A DNA stretch of 64,000 nucleotides from Bacilli bacterium (GCA_017617065.1 JAFZWP010000013.1:186001-250000); one strand, 5' to 3'. Positions 1 through 9,629 are shown, counted from the first letter of the stretch. A program made the numbers and translations. The notes: generated by a model from the letters alone, not told the origin.

Positions 1-6
1 TGCCAT
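1..6 (-). CDS. Start of a further glycogen gene (partial; probably glgD or glgA)
   Basis: Only the first two codons (ATG GCA, Met-Ala) are inside the window; the rest lies beyond base 1. A good Shine-Dalgarno GAGGAG sits at 15-20, eight bases upstream of the ATG, and the start follows the glgC stop by two bases, so the gene is clearly the next cistron of the glg operon. In related Bacillota the gene after glgC is usually glgD or glgA; this is inferred from context only. Confidence 0.45.
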
Positions 7-8
7 AA

Positions 9-1190
9 TTAATTCTCCTCTTCTAGCATTGTTCCGTTTGCTACATTACTATTAACAGTTAAACCGCCAGCAATAATAGTTAGTTTAGCTCCACTATCTT
101 TACTAGCTCCAACTTCTACTTTCTTTTTAACTGTTACACCACTATCAATAATTGCATATTCTACTTTGGCACCAGCTTCAATTAATACATCATCAAAGAT
201 TACACAGTCTTTAACGATAGCTCCCTTTTCAACTCTAACGTTATTTGAAAGTACTGAATTAATTACAGTTCCTTCAATTACACAACCTTCAGTGATTGTA
301 GAGTTATCTAGAACTGCTCCTGCTTTAATTAATTGAGGAGGATATGCATCATTTCTAGAATAAATTTTCCACTTTTCATCATTTAAATTAAACTTTGGAT
401 TAGCACCAAGTAGATCCATATTAGCTTCCCAAAGTGAATCTAAAGTCCCCACATCTTTCCAATATCCTTCAAAATCATAAGTATAAAGTTTTAATCCATC
501 TTTAAGCATATTTGGAATGATGTTTTTACCAAAGTCATTACTACTAGTAGGATCTGCATCATCTTCAGTTAAATATTTTTTAAGAACTGAATAGTTGAAT
601 AAATAAATACCCATTGATGCTTTAGTAGATTTAGGATGTTTTGGTTTTTCTTCAAATTCATAAATAGATCCATCTGGATTAGTATTCATAATACCAAATC
701 TAGATGCTTCTTCTAGGCTAACATTTAAAACAGCGATTGTACAATCAGCATTGTTTTTACGATGAACTGCAATCATCTTGTTATAGTCCATCTTATAAAT
801 GTGGTCACCTGATAAAATCAAAACATATTCAGGATCATATTGGTCAATAAATGGTAAGTTTTGGTAAATAGCATTAGCAGTACCTCTATACCAATCAGTA
901 TGAACTTTCTTTTGATAAGGAGGTAAGATGTGTGCTCCACCAAAGTTTCTATCTAAGTCCCATGGTTGACCATTACCAATATATTGGTTTAACTTAAGAG
1001 GCTGATATTGCGTTAAAACACCGATTGTATCGATGTATGAATTTACACAATTAGAAAGTGGAAAGTCGATGATTTTATACTTTCCTCCAAATGTAACAGC
1101 TGGTTTAGCTACATCAGTAGTTAGAGAATATAATCTACTTCCTTGTCCACCAGCAAGTAGCATAGCTACACAGTATTTCCTTCTTTTCAT
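9..1190 (-). CDS. glgC: Glucose-1-phosphate adenylyltransferase
   Basis: Makes ADP-glucose from glucose-1-phosphate and ATP, the committed step of bacterial glycogen synthesis in the cytosol. The 393-residue protein has the nucleotidyltransferase signature GGQGSRL at 14-20, a substrate-binding stretch around [20 protein letters not shown] (28-47), [10 protein letters not shown] at 127-136, and a C-terminal left-handed beta-helix region from about 290, the normal length and order for GlgC. Its ATG overlaps the glgB stop in an ATGA junction, which implies translational coupling to glgB. The next cistron starts two bases after its stop. Likely transcribed from the promoter in front of glgB. Confidence 0.96.
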   Translation of the reverse strand: MKRRKYCVAMLLAGGQGSRLYSLTTDVAKPAVTFGGKYKIIDFPLSNCVNSYIDTIGVLTQYQPLKLNQYIGNGQPWDLDRNFGGAHILPPYQKKVHTDWYRGTANAIYQNLPFIDQYDPEYVLILSGDHIYKMDYNKMIAVHRKNNADCTIAVLNVSLEEASRFGIMNTNPDGSIYEFEEKPKHPKSTKASMGIYLFNYSVLKKYLTEDDADPTSSNDFGKNIIPNMLKDGLKLYTYDFEGYWKDVGTLDSLWEANMDLLGANPKFNLNDEKWKIYSRNDAYPPQLIKAGAVLDNSTITEGCVIEGTVINSVLSNNVRVEKGAIVKDCVIFDDVLIEAGAKVEYAIIDSGVTVKKKVEVGASKDSGAKLTIIAGGLTVNSNVANGTMLEEEN

Positions 1191-3010
1191 AATTTGACCT
1201 CTTCTTTCTTTTCCTCTACTCTTTTTAATATTACGATACTTTGTGCTTCAACAAACACTTCTATCTTTCCATTTATATTTTTAATATCTTTATTAACTTT
1301 ACCATTTCCACCATAAATACTACGGTTTGAATTAAATACTTCTTCATAATTATAAATAGTATCAATGGCCTCAATAAAACTATCGTTCATATTGAAGTTT
1401 AATAAAATTAATAATTCTTCACGGTTTTTATTAAATCTTTTATAAATATAACCTTCATGGCCATTATCTTCTTTTATCCATTCAAAGCCAGACGTATCTT
1501 GATCAAGCTCCCATAGCTCTGAATGTTTTAAATAGAATTTATTCAAATCCGCAAAATACTTTTGCATTTGATTATGACGTGGGTATTTAAGTAAAATCCA
1601 GTCAAGCCCTTGCGTATAATTCCATTCAATAAATTGAGCAATCTCAACTCCCATAAAGGTTAATTTCTTACCAGGGTGAGTCATCATATAGCCATAATAT
1701 GCTCTTAAATCATTAAATTTTTGATCATATTCACCAGGCATCTTATCAAGTATTGATTTCTTACCATGTACTACTTCATCATGACTTAAAGGTAATATAT
1801 AGTTTTCATTATAAGCATAATCTAAAGAAAACGACATATTGTGATGGCAACCCCATCTAGTAGTTGATTGCATATAATTTAGCGTATCATGCATCCAGCC
1901 CATATTCCATTTAAAATCAAATCCAAGTCCACCTAAATAAACCGGTGTAGTAATACCCGCAAAAGATGTAGACTCTTCGGCGATTGTTATAACATTAGGA
2001 TATGCTTCATGAATCGCTACATTAAAGTTCTTAATAAAATCAATTGCTTCTAGACAGTACTTTTCTCCATATCTATTAGGTTTCCATTCGCCTTCTCTTT
2101 TTCCAAAATCAAGATATAGCATTGATGCTACCGCATCAACTCTAATTCCATCCACATGATATAAATCCACATACATCATAGCAGCGGAAATTAAGAAGTC
2201 TTGCACATATGGAGACTCAAAATCAAAGATTCTAGTTCCCCATTCTTGACGTTCTTTTTTCAAAGGATCGCGATATTCATATAAACATTTACCATCAAAA
2301 TCAATTAGTCCTTCTTCATCTTTACAAAAATGAGCTGGTACCCAATCAACAATTACCCCAATTCCTTCACGATGGGCGGCATTAACAAATTCCATAAAAT
2401 CGTAAGGTTCACCATATCTAGCAGTTATCGCATAAAAGCCAGTTACTTGATAACCCCAGCTACCATCGAATGGAAATTCACTAATTGGCATTAACTCAAT
2501 ATGGGTATACCCCATCTTTTTAACGTAAGGAATTAATTCATCTTTTAATTCTTTATAAGTGTAGAATGATCCATCTAAATGTCTTTTCCAAGAACCTAGG
2601 TTACATTCATAAATATTAAGTGGTTTATTTATATGATTAGGTTGTACTTTATGTAAATATGAATAATCTTGCCACTTAAATTCATCTGTACTATAAATTC
2701 TTGAATTTCTGTTTGGCCCTAGATCGCTAAAGCTAGCGAAAGGATCAGCTTTATATAGTTTTAAATCATTATTCCAGATAACATATTTATAATTATCTAG
2801 TTCCATTGCGGATGGAATAATGACTTCATAATTACCATCACCTAAATAATTCATCACATGAGTGTTTTCATTCCAATTGTTGAAATCACCAATGACACTA
2901 ACTTTAGTTGCATGGGGAGCATAAAGGCGAAAAATAAACCCTTTATTCGTGAAGTGACATCCGTAATAATTATACAAATGGTATTTAGTTGGAATCTTGT
3001 CAACCTTCAT
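1187..3010 (-). CDS. glgB: 1,4-alpha-glucan branching enzyme
   Basis: Introduces alpha-1,6 branches into glycogen. It has an N-terminal CBM48-like domain (about 20-110) followed by a GH13 barrel. The GH13 motifs are intact: VDWVPAHF at 221-228, [10 protein letters not shown] with nucleophile D292, TIAEES with acid/base E345, and [11 protein letters not shown] with H410 and D411. At 607 residues it is slightly short but complete for the family. It is the first gene of the glg operon, has its own strong promoter at 3039-3067, and overlaps glgC by four bases. It ends in TGA, which shows that UGA is a stop in this organism. Confidence 0.96.
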   Translation of the reverse strand: MKVDKIPTKYHLYNYYGCHFTNKGFIFRLYAPHATKVSVIGDFNNWNENTHVMNYLGDGNYEVIIPSAMELDNYKYVIWNNDLKLYKADPFASFSDLGPNRNSRIYSTDEFKWQDYSYLHKVQPNHINKPLNIYECNLGSWKRHLDGSFYTYKELKDELIPYVKKMGYTHIELMPISEFPFDGSWGYQVTGFYAITARYGEPYDFMEFVNAAHREGIGVIVDWVPAHFCKDEEGLIDFDGKCLYEYRDPLKKERQEWGTRIFDFESPYVQDFLISAAMMYVDLYHVDGIRVDAVASMLYLDFGKREGEWKPNRYGEKYCLEAIDFIKNFNVAIHEAYPNVITIAEESTSFAGITTPVYLGGLGFDFKWNMGWMHDTLNYMQSTTRWGCHHNMSFSLDYAYNENYILPLSHDEVVHGKKSILDKMPGEYDQKFNDLRAYYGYMMTHPGKKLTFMGVEIAQFIEWNYTQGLDWILLKYPRHNQMQKYFADLNKFYLKHSELWELDQDTSGFEWIKEDNGHEGYIYKRFNKNREELLILLNFNMNDSFIEAIDTIYNYEEVFNSNRSIYGGNGKVNKDIKNINGKIEVFVEAQSIVILKRVEEKKEEVKL

Positions 3011-3038
3011 TCGAAAATCCCCCTTTTACCCTAATATC

Positions 3039-3067
3039 ATTATAATATGAATAATGCTATTTTTCAA
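3039..3067 (-). promoter_or_regulatory. Sigma-A promoter of the glg operon
   Basis: On the minus strand TTGAAA (3062-3067) is separated by exactly 17 bp from TATAAT (3039-3044), about 30 bp upstream of the glgB start. It lies just downstream of the terminator of the preceding gene. Confidence 0.85.
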
Positions 3068-3072
3068 GGCAT

Positions 3073-3099
3073 AAAAAAAGATGCTACATTGTAGCATCT
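3073..3099 (-). terminator. Rho-independent terminator of the uridine kinase-like gene
   Basis: Perfect 9-bp stem AGATGCTAC/GTAGCATCT (3079-3087 with 3091-3099), three-base loop, then seven U residues in the minus-strand transcript. It starts immediately after the stop at 3102. Confidence 0.9.
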
Positions 3100-3101
3100 A
3101 A

Positions 3102-4739
3102 TTAATCTTCATCGTAGAAGCAACTTCCACCAATAAATTCTCTAAGTAAAGAATTACATGGAACATAACGATCATCAATATCTTTAAAATACTTTAAGAA
3201 CTTAACAAATCTATTAGCTTGAATGTAATATTCATTGTTACGATCTACTGCACTTAAAGCAGGTAGAGCGTACTTCTTCATTACACATAATTCATACGTT
3301 AATTCTGTATTATAAATATAATCAGCACTTTCTTGATTTGGATAAATCCACTTGAATTCTCCTCTTCTAACTGATGGCCACATTGCTAAAGTCTCAACTG
3401 GATCAGTCTTTCTAAATTGGGCATCCCTAACAATTCGGCGAAGTAATCTTACATCAGTAGCATTGATTGGGTTATGATTATCAATATTAATTTGTGTTAG
3501 AGGGCTAATATAAATCTTAAACTTTTGATGTTTTAAGATTGATTTAGTCAATCTTTCATTTAAAGCATGAATTCCTTCAATAATGATAATTGCATCTTTT
3601 GGTACTTTAATCTTATTAACTTTATCGCTTCTAGCACCAATTGTGAAATCAAAGATTGGTGAGGCTACTTCTTTACCTTGAATTAATTCTAATAGATGTT
3701 TATTAAATAGTGGTACATCTAATGCATCCACATGTTCTAAATCTGGTTTACCTTCTTCATCAAGTGGAGCATCACCTTTATTTTTATAATAATCATCCAT
3801 TGAAATCTTAAATGTTTTAATTCCTCGTGCCATTAATTCAATACGAAGTCTATGAGAGAATGTAGTCTTACCAGATGAAGATGGACCAGCTATACAAATA
3901 AGTCTTAGTTCTGGATTAGATTTAATCCTTAAACCTAAATCAGCTAACATATCATTATGTCTAGTTTCACACATATTAACAAAGTCAGCCATTGTTTGAT
4001 CATCTAAGTGCTTATTCATCTTAGCAACAGTGTCACCATCACATCTAATCGCCCATTCTTTTGCTTCTTTAATCATTCTTGTAAATACTGGAGCGTCTTC
4101 AAATTCAGGAATCTTTCCACCTAAATCAGCTCTTGGGTATTGAATCAAGAAATCACCTTCATAAACAACAAGTTTCCATTCGCTAACATATCCAGTGCTA
4201 GGTACCATATAACCAAACATATAGTTAATGTATCCATCACACTCATATGTATTAACATAATCATTTGGACGATATTTTAGTGCATCGACTTTATCAGTAT
4301 ATCCTTTTTCTTTATATAACTCTAAAGCTTCTTCTTTAGAAATACGATGTCTATTGATCTTATAATCAGCTTTAACGATTTCTGTCAATTTAGCATTTAG
4401 TTTATCTAAAAATTCTTCATCAACTTCGATACCTTCAAGATGGCATGCAATACTTCTTGATACACCTTGACTAAAGAATACTTTAATTGAAGGATTGATT
4501 CTTTCTAATGCCATTATAATTAAATATCTAAGTGATGTATCATATACTCTTGTAGCATCATAATTATCAAATCCAATGAATTCAACATTACAATCATAGT
4601 TAATATAATATCCTAACTCCCTAATACGATTATTAACTTTGGCTGCTAAACATTTAATGCCAAGTTCGCTTGCAATTGATTCTAATGTTTTATTTTCTTC
4701 ATAATTATAAGTTTTACCATTGATTAATACTCTATACAT
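3102..4739 (-). CDS. TGS-domain uridine kinase-like nucleoside kinase
   Basis: A cytosolic P-loop kinase of the uridine kinase/phosphoribulokinase superfamily carrying threonyl-tRNA-synthetase-like N-terminal domains. The ATG at 4737-4739 follows a consensus GGAGG (4746-4750); an upstream in-frame ATG lacks a ribosome site. Seen in order in the 545-residue protein: a TGS-like beta-grasp segment (about 1-60), a ThrRS second-additional-domain-like stretch with HRISKEEALELY, and the kinase with Walker A GPSSSGKTT near residue 283, DDYY further on and a lid rich in Arg. It probably phosphorylates a nucleoside; the natural substrate cannot be read from sequence. This architecture is a known family in Firmicutes and Thermotogae. 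Confidence 0.85.
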   Translation of the reverse strand: MYRVLINGKTYNYEENKTLESIASELGIKCLAAKVNNRIRELGYYINYDCNVEFIGFDNYDATRVYDTSLRYLIIMALERINPSIKVFFSQGVSRSIACHLEGIEVDEEFLDKLNAKLTEIVKADYKINRHRISKEEALELYKEKGYTDKVDALKYRPNDYVNTYECDGYINYMFGYMVPSTGYVSEWKLVVYEGDFLIQYPRADLGGKIPEFEDAPVFTRMIKEAKEWAIRCDGDTVAKMNKHLDDQTMADFVNMCETRHNDMLADLGLRIKSNPELRLICIAGPSSSGKTTFSHRLRIELMARGIKTFKISMDDYYKNKGDAPLDEEGKPDLEHVDALDVPLFNKHLLELIQGKEVASPIFDFTIGARSDKVNKIKVPKDAIIIIEGIHALNERLTKSILKHQKFKIYISPLTQINIDNHNPINATDVRLLRRIVRDAQFRKTDPVETLAMWPSVRRGEFKWIYPNQESADYIYNTELTYELCVMKKYALPALSAVDRNNEYYIQANRFVKFLKYFKDIDDRYVPCNSLLREFIGGSCFYDED

Positions 4740-4769
4740 AAGTATCCTCCTTTTCTTTCCCACACTTAC

Positions 4770-4799
4770 ATTATAACATAAGATATAAAAAGGCACCAA
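4770..4799 (-). promoter_or_regulatory. Probable promoter of the uridine kinase-like gene
   Basis: TATAAT on the minus strand (4770-4775) with a weak -35 TTGGTG 18 bp upstream (4794-4799). The -35 overlaps the rplT terminator hairpin. The -10 is perfect, the -35 poor. Confidence 0.5.
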
Positions 4800-4812
4800 T
4801 ATTAGGTGCCTT
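4787..4812 (-). terminator. Terminator of the infC-rpmI-rplT operon
   Basis: Stem AAGGCACC/GGTGCCTT (4790-4797 with 4805-4812), seven-base loop, short U-run on the minus transcript. It follows the rplT stop by about 13 bases. Confidence 0.8.
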
Positions 4813-4825
4813 CTATATCGTTAAA

Positions 4826-5185
4826 TTATGCATTTAAAGCAGATTTTGCTTGGTTGCATAAGTTAGCAAAGAAATCAGGTTGGTTAACTGCAAGTTCAGC
4901 TAACATCTTTCTATTGATTTCAACGTTTGCTAATTTTAAGCCGTGCATTAATTGGTTATAGCTTAAACCATTAATTCTTGCACCAGCGTTAATACGTGTA
5001 ATCCATAATTTACGGAAATCACGTTTTTTAGTACGACGATCACGATATGCATAAGATAATGATTTCATTACTTGTGCATTGGCAGTTCTATAAATTGTAT
5101 GCTTTGAACCAAAGTAACCCTTAGCTAATTCTAAGACTTTTTTACGTCTTCTTCTTGAAACGATTCCACCTTTTGTACGAGCCAT
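4826..5185 (-). CDS. rplT: 50S ribosomal protein L20
   Basis: Early-assembly 23S rRNA-binding protein of the large subunit, and in Firmicutes the repressor of its own operon through the infC leader. The 119-residue protein has the typical basic N-terminus (MARTKGG, RRRRKK) and the central [15 protein letters not shown] segment; full family length. It is the last gene of infC-rpmI-rplT, 13 bases after rpmI, and is followed by a terminator hairpin. Confidence 0.98.
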   Translation of the reverse strand: MARTKGGIVSRRRRKKVLELAKGYFGSKHTIYRTANAQVMKSLSYAYRDRRTKKRDFRKLWITRINAGARINGLSYNQLMHGLKLANVEINRKMLAELAVNQPDFFANLCNQAKSALNA

Positions 5186-5198
5186 GATTCATTACCTC

Positions 5199-5399
5199 CT
5201 ATTGAATATTATCGACCATTTGTCTGATGTGTTTTAAATCTGAAGTACAAACTGTACCTTCTTTACGTAATCTACGAATTCTTGCTTGAGTCTTACCTGG
5301 AGCTAAATGACTAGTGCCTGGACGGCCACGCATTATTTTTCCAGATCCTGAAATTTTTAAACGTTTTTTAGTGCCTTTATGGCTTCTCATTTTTGGCAT
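5199..5399 (-). CDS. rpmI: 50S ribosomal protein L35
   Basis: Small basic large-subunit protein of 66 residues with the hallmark MPKMRSHKGTKKRLKISGSGK start and the GRPGTSHLAPGKT middle. It lies between infC (48-base gap) and rplT (13-base gap), the standard three-gene operon, and shares the L20-regulated leader. Confidence 0.97.
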   Translation of the reverse strand: MPKMRSHKGTKKRLKISGSGKIMRGRPGTSHLAPGKTQARIRRLRKEGTVCTSDLKHIRQMVDNIQ

Positions 5400-5447
5400 G
5401 ATATTTAATATCTCCTTTGTATAATAGTCTTAAATTTTACCTAATTG

Positions 5448-5981
5448 TTATTTTTTCTTTGGTGCTAAAGTAGCAGATATGTTTTTACCTTCTAAAACTG
5501 GTTGTCTTTCTACGTTAGCATATTCGCTTACGGCATCAATATACTTAGTTAACATAGAAAAGTCAGGATTAGTATTAAGCATTCTTGCACGGCGATTAAA
5601 AGTTAGCGTAACTTTTAATTTATCGCCACCTTGAAGAAACTTAATACCTGCTTTAAGTTTAGTTTCAAAATCACCAATACTAATAACAGGTGTTAAACGG
5701 ATTTCTTTAACACTTACGATCTTTTGATTTTTCTTAGCTTCTCTTGCTTTCTTTTGTAAAGTATACATATACTTGCTGTAGTCCATGAATTTACATACAG
5801 GAACTGGAGCATTTGGAGCAACACAAACTAAATCTAAATCTCTTGCTTCAGCCATTTTAATAGCTGTAGCTGTTTCTTGTTCACCTAATGAAACACCATT
5901 TTCATCAATTACTAATACTTTAGCAGCTGTGATGTTTTCATTAACTAACGCTTCACTTTTACGTTCAACGACTTTACTTAT
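5448..5981 (-). CDS. infC: Translation initiation factor IF-3 (ATA start codon)
   Basis: IF-3 binds the 30S subunit and discriminates against non-standard start codons. The first in-frame ATG (5855) would give a truncated 135-residue protein without most of the N-terminal domain. Reading further upstream gives SKVVERKSEALVNENITAAKVLVIDENG, the normal IF-3 N-domain, and no ATG, GTG or TTG occurs before an in-frame TGA. The only workable start is ATA at 5979-5981, nine bases after GGAGG (5991-5995); a second ATA at 5985-5987 is only three bases from it. This gives 177 residues, the family's usual length. A rare start codon in infC fits the known IF-3 autoregulation (E. coli uses ATT). Confidence 0.92.
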   Translation of the reverse strand: MSKVVERKSEALVNENITAAKVLVIDENGVSLGEQETATAIKMAEARDLDLVCVAPNAPVPVCKFMDYSKYMYTLQKKAREAKKNQKIVSVKEIRLTPVISIGDFETKLKAGIKFLQGGDKLKVTLTFNRRARMLNTNPDFSMLTKYIDAVSEYANVERQPVLEGKNISATLAPKKK

Positions 5982-5995
5982 ACTTATTCACCTCC

Positions 5996-6160
5996 ATTAA
6001 GTATTTTTAATTTACCCAAGGGAAAATAAAAAAGTAGGCGCATAAAACGCCCACTAAAAAATCGCATACGTAAAATTTATTTTACAGTGACATTTATACC
6101 TACCAACGCAAGTCAGTCAGGTGAGAAGCGGGCGCTTCCTCTTTCCACATGGTTAAATTC
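5996..6160 (-). promoter_or_regulatory. infC leader (L20-type autoregulatory leader)
   Basis: About 165 nt of structured 5' UTR lie between the promoter and infC. On the minus strand it contains AAGCGCCCGCTTCTCACCTGA, which resembles the conserved core of Firmicute L20 leaders as I remember it, and ends in an intrinsic terminator at 6026-6055 before the coding region. In the known Bacillus system L20 binding favours termination upstream of infC-rpmI-rplT. The operon content supports the call; the exact L20 sites were not modelled. Confidence 0.75.
6026..6055 (-). terminator. Attenuator hairpin in the infC leader
   Basis: Stem AGTGGGCG/CGCCTACT in the RNA (6048-6055 with 6033-6040, one G-U pair), seven-base loop, then a U-rich run (6026-6033). 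It sits 45 bases upstream of the infC start, so it can only act as a premature terminator. Confidence 0.85.
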
Positions 6161-6167
6161 TATTACC

Positions 6168-6196
6168 ATTATACTCTTATAGCCCCTCTTTGTCAA
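6168..6196 (-). promoter_or_regulatory. Consensus promoter of infC-rpmI-rplT
   Basis: TTGACA (6191-6196), 17-bp spacer, TATAAT (6168-6173) on the minus strand: a perfect sigma-A promoter directly after the copA stop, as expected for a heavily transcribed ribosomal protein operon. Confidence 0.92.
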
Positions 6197-6200
6197 GGCT

Positions 6201-8249
6201 TTATTTAATTTTGATGTACTTAATTCTAATCGCATTACCTACTACTAATAGATTAGATAACCCCATCATAATGCTTGATAATACCGGACTAGTTATGCCT
6301 GCGCATGCTAGCGGTATCATAACGATATTATATATCGCAGCAAACACTAAATTCTCTACGATATTTCTAAATGTTATTTTAGAGATTGCAATCGTATCAC
6401 AAACTAAATTCAAATTATCTTTAAGCAATATTACATCACTAGCACTAACGGAAATATCAGTTCCACTAGCTACCGAAAACCCCACATTTGCACTCTTCAG
6501 CGCAACTGCATCATTAATGCCATCGCCTACGAAGCCACATACTTCATCAGATTCTTTAATGATATCAGCTTTTTGAATTGGATTAAGGCTACTATGATAA
6601 TTTGGTATTCCTAGGCTGCTAGCAACCTCTTTGGCAACCCCATCATTATCTCCAGTTAGCATATATGGGCTTATGCCCATCTTTTTAAGTCTATCAATTA
6701 CTTCTTTAGAATCATCTCGAATAATATCTGCTAACTTGACATAACCAATAGAAGTTCCATCCAATAATATTTGGACTTTTGTGAACTTTGGATCATCAAT
6801 GCTCTTTACTTCCACTAATTTGCCATCTACTTTACCTTTGATCCCCACACCAGGGATATTTTCGTAATCAGTAACTACTAAAGATTTTACATCTTTATAA
6901 TAACTAATAATCGCTTTAGCAATTGGGTGAAGTGACATCTTCTCTAAACTAACTAAATAGATAGCATCTTCTTCACTTAAACTAGCATCTATTACTTCCA
7001 TATTACCAAGGGTTAATGTCTTAGTTTTATCAAAATAGATGCGCTTAATCTTACGAGCATATTCTAAATAGTCACCACTTTTATATAATATGCCTAAATT
7101 TGCGCTGCGATTACTTCCTACTAAAATCGCCATTGGTGTGGCTAGTCCTAGCGCGCATGGGCAGCTTATTAGTAAAACACTGGCAGAAGTTACGACCGAC
7201 TTTTCGATTCCTTTGCCTAAGATTAGCCAAATTATAAATGTAACTACCGCAATACTTACAACTGCCGGCACAAAGATATTAGCTATTTTTTTAGTAAGTC
7301 TTTCGATTGGTGGCTTATACATACTAGCTTGTTCTACCGCTTCAATCACCTTAGAAATGAAGGTTTCATCGCTATTAGTTGTGACTTTAACTTTGATTGT
7401 CCCTTCAATTAAAATGGTGCTTGCGAGAACTTTTGACCCTATTTTTTTACTTACAGGCTTACTTTCTCCACTAATAATTGCTTCATCTACACTTGCATTG
7501 CCTGATACTACTACTCCATCAACCGGAATAGTTTCACCTTGTTTTACTAAAACAATATCACCAATCTTAACATTTTTAGCTTCAATTTCTGTTATTTCTT
7601 CTAGCCCATCATCATCTGTTTCTATCAAATTAGCCTTACTACTAATCTTACTAGAGAGCATACTAACAGTGTAAGATGTATTATGTTTTACTTTTGCTTC
7701 GATTAATTTACCAATACTTACTAACGTAATAATCATCGATACGCTAGCAAAATAATACATATCAGCACCTTTTATTATTTGATAAATGCTTAGTCCGTAT
7801 GCACTAGTTACACCTAAACATACTAAAACATCCATTCCAAGTGACATATTTTTAATATCAAAAAAGGCATGATAATAAAACTTTAACCCTAATGTGAATA
7901 GCACAATACTAGCTAGTCCTAACCCTAAATAAGGGTTATTAAATATAGCTGGGATGTTTAGCCCAAACATTCTTAGTTCACCAACTAAGAAAAATATCGT
8001 AATAACAATACCTAACACTAATGCTACTTTTTCAAACGTTTCGTTAGAATTATCGCATTTATAGCCTAGTTTTTTTATCTCTTTTTTAAACATTGATAGC
8101 TTATATTGATCAGGATTATAATCAATCACGACTTCTCCACTATCTAGTTTTACACTAGCTTTTACCCCATTAAAACTATTAAGTTTCTTTTCAATTTTAC
8201 TAGAACACATTGCACAATGCATTCCGTAAACATTAAACTTTTCTCTCAT
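6201..8249 (-). CDS. copA: Copper-type P1B ATPase (CopA-like) with variant motifs
   Basis: Predicted membrane pump exporting Cu(I). ATG at 8247-8249 follows GAGG (8257-8260); the longer reading starts at an unsupported upstream ATG. The 682-residue protein has one heavy-metal domain with GMHCAMC (9-15), actuator ISGES (258-262), the CPC metal-site motif (363-365), HP locus SLHP (439-442), TGD and GDGINDA (575-581), and late helices with YN and MxxS. Odd: the phosphorylation motif reads DKTKTLT (D407) instead of DKTGTLT, and the hinge reads GDGINDAVAL instead of GDGxNDxPAL. No copper regulator is adjacent. Copper specificity is inferred from CPC and the metal-binding domain. Confidence 0.88.
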   Translation of the reverse strand: MREKFNVYGMHCAMCSSKIEKKLNSFNGVKASVKLDSGEVVIDYNPDQYKLSMFKKEIKKLGYKCDNSNETFEKVALVLGIVITIFFLVGELRMFGLNIPAIFNNPYLGLGLASIVLFTLGLKFYYHAFFDIKNMSLGMDVLVCLGVTSAYGLSIYQIIKGADMYYFASVSMIITLVSIGKLIEAKVKHNTSYTVSMLSSKISSKANLIETDDDGLEEITEIEAKNVKIGDIVLVKQGETIPVDGVVVSGNASVDEAIISGESKPVSKKIGSKVLASTILIEGTIKVKVTTNSDETFISKVIEAVEQASMYKPPIERLTKKIANIFVPAVVSIAVVTFIIWLILGKGIEKSVVTSASVLLISCPCALGLATPMAILVGSNRSANLGILYKSGDYLEYARKIKRIYFDKTKTLTLGNMEVIDASLSEEDAIYLVSLEKMSLHPIAKAIISYYKDVKSLVVTDYENIPGVGIKGKVDGKLVEVKSIDDPKFTKVQILLDGTSIGYVKLADIIRDDSKEVIDRLKKMGISPYMLTGDNDGVAKEVASSLGIPNYHSSLNPIQKADIIKESDEVCGFVGDGINDAVALKSANVGFSVASGTDISVSASDVILLKDNLNLVCDTIAISKITFRNIVENLVFAAIYNIVMIPLACAGITSPVLSSIMMGLSNLLVVGNAIRIKYIKIK

Positions 8250-8305
8250 GATATTACCTCTATAAACATTATACAAGTTTTAAAATATCACTTCAATTAA
8301 AACAC

Positions 8306-9022
8306 TCATTCACTTCTTCTATCTGCCTTCACGTAAAATAGTAGACTAATTATGATTAATACAATAATTATTAAAATATAAATAATGTTATTATAAAACA
8401 TTCTATCTAATGAATTTAGGCTAACTGGTGCTATTATAAATAGCAACTTCTTATATATATTAATATTACCTTGAGATAAGGATGTGGATAGAATGGATAA
8501 AAGGGCTGGCACTGAAAAAGTAAACATATTGTGAAATACATTAACTAATATATTGGCATATAATGAATAAATTATTGTACATATAAATATGCAATAAAAT
8601 GCTCTCACATGCTTAACATCATATACAAATCCTTTAATAAACAAAAAACCACTAAGTAAAAAAAGTAAACATAGTAACATTAAATTAAAGAATAAAACAA
8701 AAACAATACTACTTAACTTAGTTAAGTAATATTGTTCTTTTTTAATTCCACTAGTTATAATTAAACAAATATAAGCATCATTTCTATCTAAATAAAAACT
8801 ACTCATTATAAAACAAGATAACATACAATTAATTACCTTTGTAATAGTAACAGATGAATAATAATAAGTATTAATATTTTCTTTATAACTTGCATTATCA
8901 ACCGATAATGCATTAGTAACATATACAAATGACAATATTATTAATACTATTAATATACTAACAATACTACTCTTAGATAATAAATATGATAAATGACATT
9001 TAATTAAGTTTAATAATTTCAT
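8306..9022 (-). CDS. ABC transporter membrane subunit (ABC-2-like)
   Basis: Highly hydrophobic 238-residue protein with about six predicted membrane helices (first at about 20-40, last near the C-terminus) and short charged loops. I start it at the ATG at 9020-9022, which overlaps the 3' end of the ATPase gene by 23 bases; an ATG farther upstream would overlap by 83 bases and adds a second hydrophobic stretch. It is the natural partner of the adjacent ATPase and the last gene of the four-gene cassette. No family signature is recognised beyond the ABC-2 permease style. No clear terminator separates it from copA, 56 bases downstream. Confidence 0.75.
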   Translation of the reverse strand: MKLLNLIKCHLSYLLSKSSIVSILIVLIILSFVYVTNALSVDNASYKENINTYYYSSVTITKVINCMLSCFIMSSFYLDRNDAYICLIITSGIKKEQYYLTKLSSIVFVLFFNLMLLCLLFLLSGFLFIKGFVYDVKHVRAFYCIFICTIIYSLYANILVNVFHNMFTFSVPALLSILSTSLSQGNINIYKKLLFIIAPVSLNSLDRMFYNNIIYILIIIVLIIISLLFYVKADRRSE

Positions 9023-9629
9023 TGATAATCCCACCATTAAAATATAAAGCATAATCAAATATATCATTATAATATTTATCATAATGAGTACATAATATTA
9101 CAGTTTTTCCTAAATCTTTTAACCGTTTTAAAGTATTTAAAAAGAATGCTTGTGAAGATGGATCTAATCCATTTAATGGTTCATCAAATATATATAAATC
9201 CACATCTTCAATTATTGCTTGAATGATTAATAATTTTTGTTTCATTCCTTTGGATAATTCACCAATCAGTTTATTTTTATCTATTTTCCATTCATTAAGT
9301 AATGCCTCTATTTTATCTTTCCTATTTATATTAATCCTTACTCTACATAAATTATCTAAAAAATCATATACTTTAATATTTAAAGGAAAACTAAATCTCT
9401 CTGGTACATAACTAATCAACTTACTTAGTACTAATATGCTTCCTTTAGTTGGTTTAACTAAGCCCGTTATTATTTTAATTAAAGTAGATTTACCTGCCCC
9501 ATTTTCCCCAATTAACAAATAGAAATTAGATTTATAAAAAACAAAAGAATCAATATCTAATACTTTATTCTTTCCATAATACTTAATAATATTATTAATT
9601 TCAATAATCTTAGTTGTATTCAAATTCAT
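9000..9629 (-). CDS. ABC transporter ATP-binding protein
   Basis: A 209-residue single ATPase domain: Walker A GENGAGKST near 42-50, signature LSKGMKQK near 124, Walker B YIFDEPLNGLD near 145-155 and switch His in LCTHYD. Its closest style is the ATPase of ABC-2 exporters. Its ATG lies inside the 3' end of the upstream gene (20-base overlap) and no Shine-Dalgarno site is visible, so translation is probably coupled. The substrate is unknown; the cassette also encodes a secreted and a membrane-anchored protein. Confidence 0.9.
   Translation of the reverse strand: MNLNTTKIIEINNIIKYYGKNKVLDIDSFVFYKSNFYLLIGENGAGKSTLIKIITGLVKPTKGSILVLSKLISYVPERFSFPLNIKVYDFLDNLCRVRININRKDKIEALLNEWKIDKNKLIGELSKGMKQKLLIIQAIIEDVDLYIFDEPLNGLDPSSQAFFLNTLKRLKDLGKTVILCTHYDKYYNDIFDYALYFNGGIINEIIKLN

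Noticed and set aside
1187-1189. Mycoplasma-type code with UGA as tryptophan
   Set aside because: glgB ends at TGA at the expected family length and an in-frame TGA bounds infC upstream; tryptophans in conserved motifs are TGG.
5448-5855. infC starting at the first ATG
   Set aside because: It would remove about 42 residues of the conserved IF-3 N-domain and has no ribosome site.
7090-7674. Plus-strand open frame of 194 codons opposite the copper ATPase
   Set aside because: It mirrors the codon pattern of the real gene, has no ribosome site and no recognisable motif; the minus-strand gene has unmistakable P-ATPase motifs.
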